Part shown: positions 61,565-64,000 of the stretch, one piece after another
Layout of the letters: every line of letters begins with the position of its first letter
Position numbering within the stretch: position 1 is the stretch's first letter
Assembly (NCBI GenBank): GCA_020161845.1
Contig: JAIUNK010000006.1
Coordinates: forward strand, 62,001-126,000
From: Actinomycetota bacterium
Lineage (GTDB): Bacteria; Actinomycetota; Actinomycetes; Actinomycetales; Dermatophilaceae
Reading direction: 5' to 3'
Length of the DNA: 64,000 nt
Position numbers and translations under genes: made by a program
Notes under the pieces: generated by a model
Told to the model about the DNA's origin: nothing
Seen by the model: only the letters and a program-made list of their open reading frames with translations
The model's database searches: none

Positions 61565-61861
61565 GTGTCGGTTTCCATTAAGCCGCTCGAGGACCGCATC
61601 GTCGTCAAGTCCAGCGAGGCCGAGCAGACCACCGCGTCCGGCCTCGTCATCCCGGACACCGCCAAGGAGAAGCCGCAGGAGGGCGAGGTCCTCGCTGTCG
61701 GCCCGGGTCGCATCGACGACAACGGCAACCGCGTTCCGCTCGACGTCAAGGTCGGCGACAAGGTGATCTACAGCAAGTACGGCGGGACCGAGGTGAAGTA
61801 CTCCGGCGAGGAATACCTCATCCTGAGCGCCCGCGACGTGCTCGCTGTGATCGAGCGCTGA
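61565..61861 (+). CDS. groES: Co-chaperonin GroES
   Basis: 98 residues: [44 protein letters not shown] with the mobile loop (ASGLVIP), and [27 protein letters not shown]. It caps GroEL and encloses folding substrates. GTG start after GCGAAAGG. Under HrcA/CIRCE control, in one operon with groEL1. Confidence 0.97.
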   Translation: MSVSIKPLEDRIVVKSSEAEQTTASGLVIPDTAKEKPQEGEVLAVGPGRIDDNGNRVPLDVKVGDKVIYSKYGGTEVKYSGEEYLILSARDVLAVIER

Positions 61862-61967
61862 GAAGTTCGCAGTGACCCCGCTCGCGCTGACTGCGTGAGC
61901 CACGACGCGCCCCGGCCGCGCCCGCAACGGTGCGCCCGGGGCGTCGTCCGTACCGACCCGAATCTGA

Positions 61968-63605
<1,638 letters not shown>

Positions 63606-63615
63606 TCGAACGCCG

Positions 63616-63661
63616 AGGGCGAAGGGCCCGGTTCCGTCCACGGAACCGGGCCCTTCGCCCT
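63616..63661. terminator. Strong bidirectional terminator between groEL1 and whiB3
   Basis: Perfect 21-bp stem with a TCCA loop (arms start AGGGCGAAGGGCCCGG). It separates convergent genes and can act on both strands. Confidence 0.9.
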
Positions 63662-63729
63662 GGGTCTAGAGCCCGCCGGCACCTGGGTCTAGAGCCCGCC
63701 GGCACCTGGGTCAGGAGGCTGCCGGCACT
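63661..63729. repeat. 23-bp tandem repeat of the whiB3 3' end
   Basis: Two exact copies of a 23-bp unit (TGGGTCTAGAGCCCGCCGGC...) at 63661-63683 and 63684-63706, and a third diverged copy at 63707-63729 that contains the whiB3 stop and last codons. Confidence 0.85.
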
Positions 63730-64000
63730 CGACGCTGGCCGAGGTAGATGGCCTCGCGCTCGTCCTCGGTGAGGGCGCCCCACACGCCGTACGGTTCGCG
63801 CACGGTCAGTGCATGCTCGCGGCACCGCACCAGGACCGGGCAGGCCCGACAGATGGCCTTGGCGGATTCGTCGCGACGGCGACGGGCGGCGCCGCGTTCG
63901 CCCTCGGGGTGGAAGAACACGTCAGGACTCGACGTGCGGCAGGTTCCTTCGAACTGCCACTCCCACTGGTCGGCTCGGGGGCCGGGGAGCCTGGAGATCT
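63711..64000 (-). CDS. whiB3: WhiB3/WhiD-type Wbl iron-sulfur regulator (5' partial)
   Basis: About 96 C-terminal residues are present; the start lies beyond the window. The order LPGPRADQWEWQFEGTC, FFHPEGERG, CRACPVLVRC and the GVWGALTEDER beta-turn gives the four [4Fe-4S] Cys (C, then C-x2-C-x5-C) and matches WhiB3. The basic patch RRVPAAS end is short. Wbl proteins bind sigma factor region 4 and respond to NO and redox. Next to groEL1 as in M. tuberculosis. Confidence 0.9.
   Translation of the reverse strand, partial: ISRLPGPRADQWEWQFEGTCRTSSPDVFFHPEGERGAARRRRDESAKAICRACPVLVRCREHALTVREPYGVWGALTEDEREAIYLGQRRVPAAS

Overview
The window is 64 kb of very GC-rich chromosome from an actinobacterium. 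The evidence is: a Wbl (WhiB) regulator, a groES-groEL1-whiB3 block, a bS22-type 32-residue ribosomal protein, N-acetylglutamate synthase of the Rv2747 kind, DisA/RadA/MutY, many GTG starts, and many genes whose -10 box lies 6-8 nt before the start codon (leaderless). From memory, the gene order from the Ppx/GppA gene to menC closely follows Mycobacterium tuberculosis Rv0496-Rv0553, so most of the window is conserved core chromosome. I cannot name the genus; a Micrococcales-type actinobacterium is a guess.

Layout. 1-1.05 kb: end of an SMR exporter and a Phd/PIN toxin-antitoxin pair. 1.1-4.4 kb: zinc uptake operon znuA-znuC-znuB-zur, transcribed leftward, with a Zur-box-like palindrome at its promoter. 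4.5-6.2 kb: argA and an AbiEi-like/DUF559 nuclease gene with a long inverted repeat. 6.2-9 kb: three-gene ABC exporter. 9-12.7 kb: radA-disA-mutY (genome integrity and c-di-AMP). 12.7-25.2 kb: small proteins, methyltransferase, Ppx/GppA, phosphodiesterase, TIM-barrel isomerase, a TetR-controlled ABC-2 exporter, proline dehydrogenase, proC, AcuC deacetylase, an excisionase-type HTH protein and bS22. 25.3-29.3 kb: epimerase, acyltransferase, glutaredoxin-like protein, alpha-amylase. 29.5-35.1 kb: rex-hemA-hemC-hemD(cobA)-hemB. 35.3-37.4 kb: MarR, GtrA, then a second AbiEi-like gene inside a unit bounded by 32-bp direct repeats. 37.5-44.9 kb: hemL, phosphoglycerate mutase, and the System II cytochrome c maturation set resA-ccdA-resB-ccsB, interrupted by a VapBC pair on the opposite strand. 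45-58.1 kb: hydrolase, AIM24, glycerate kinase, menaquinone genes menA, menE, menB, menC, an AbiEi/AbiEii pair and pta. 58.1-61.3 kb: cobT-cobS and a THUMP-like methyltransferase. 61.3-64 kb: CIRCE-controlled groES and groEL1, then whiB3, which runs off the window.

How it works together. The core theme is respiration: Rex senses NADH/NAD+, heme is made from glutamyl-tRNA, cytochromes c are matured, and menaquinone is synthesised. The accessory theme is small DNA-level elements: three toxin-antitoxin modules and two AbiEi-like genes that share one architecture. That architecture is a TGTGGATAAC motif 48-49 bp before the start codon, then the gene, then a long perfect inverted repeat. One copy is bounded by direct repeats, and orphan palindromes of similar build sit in two other intergenic gaps. 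This is the part most worth following up.

No gene-free gap exceeds 300 bases. I saw no tRNA, rRNA, CRISPR array or insertion sequence.
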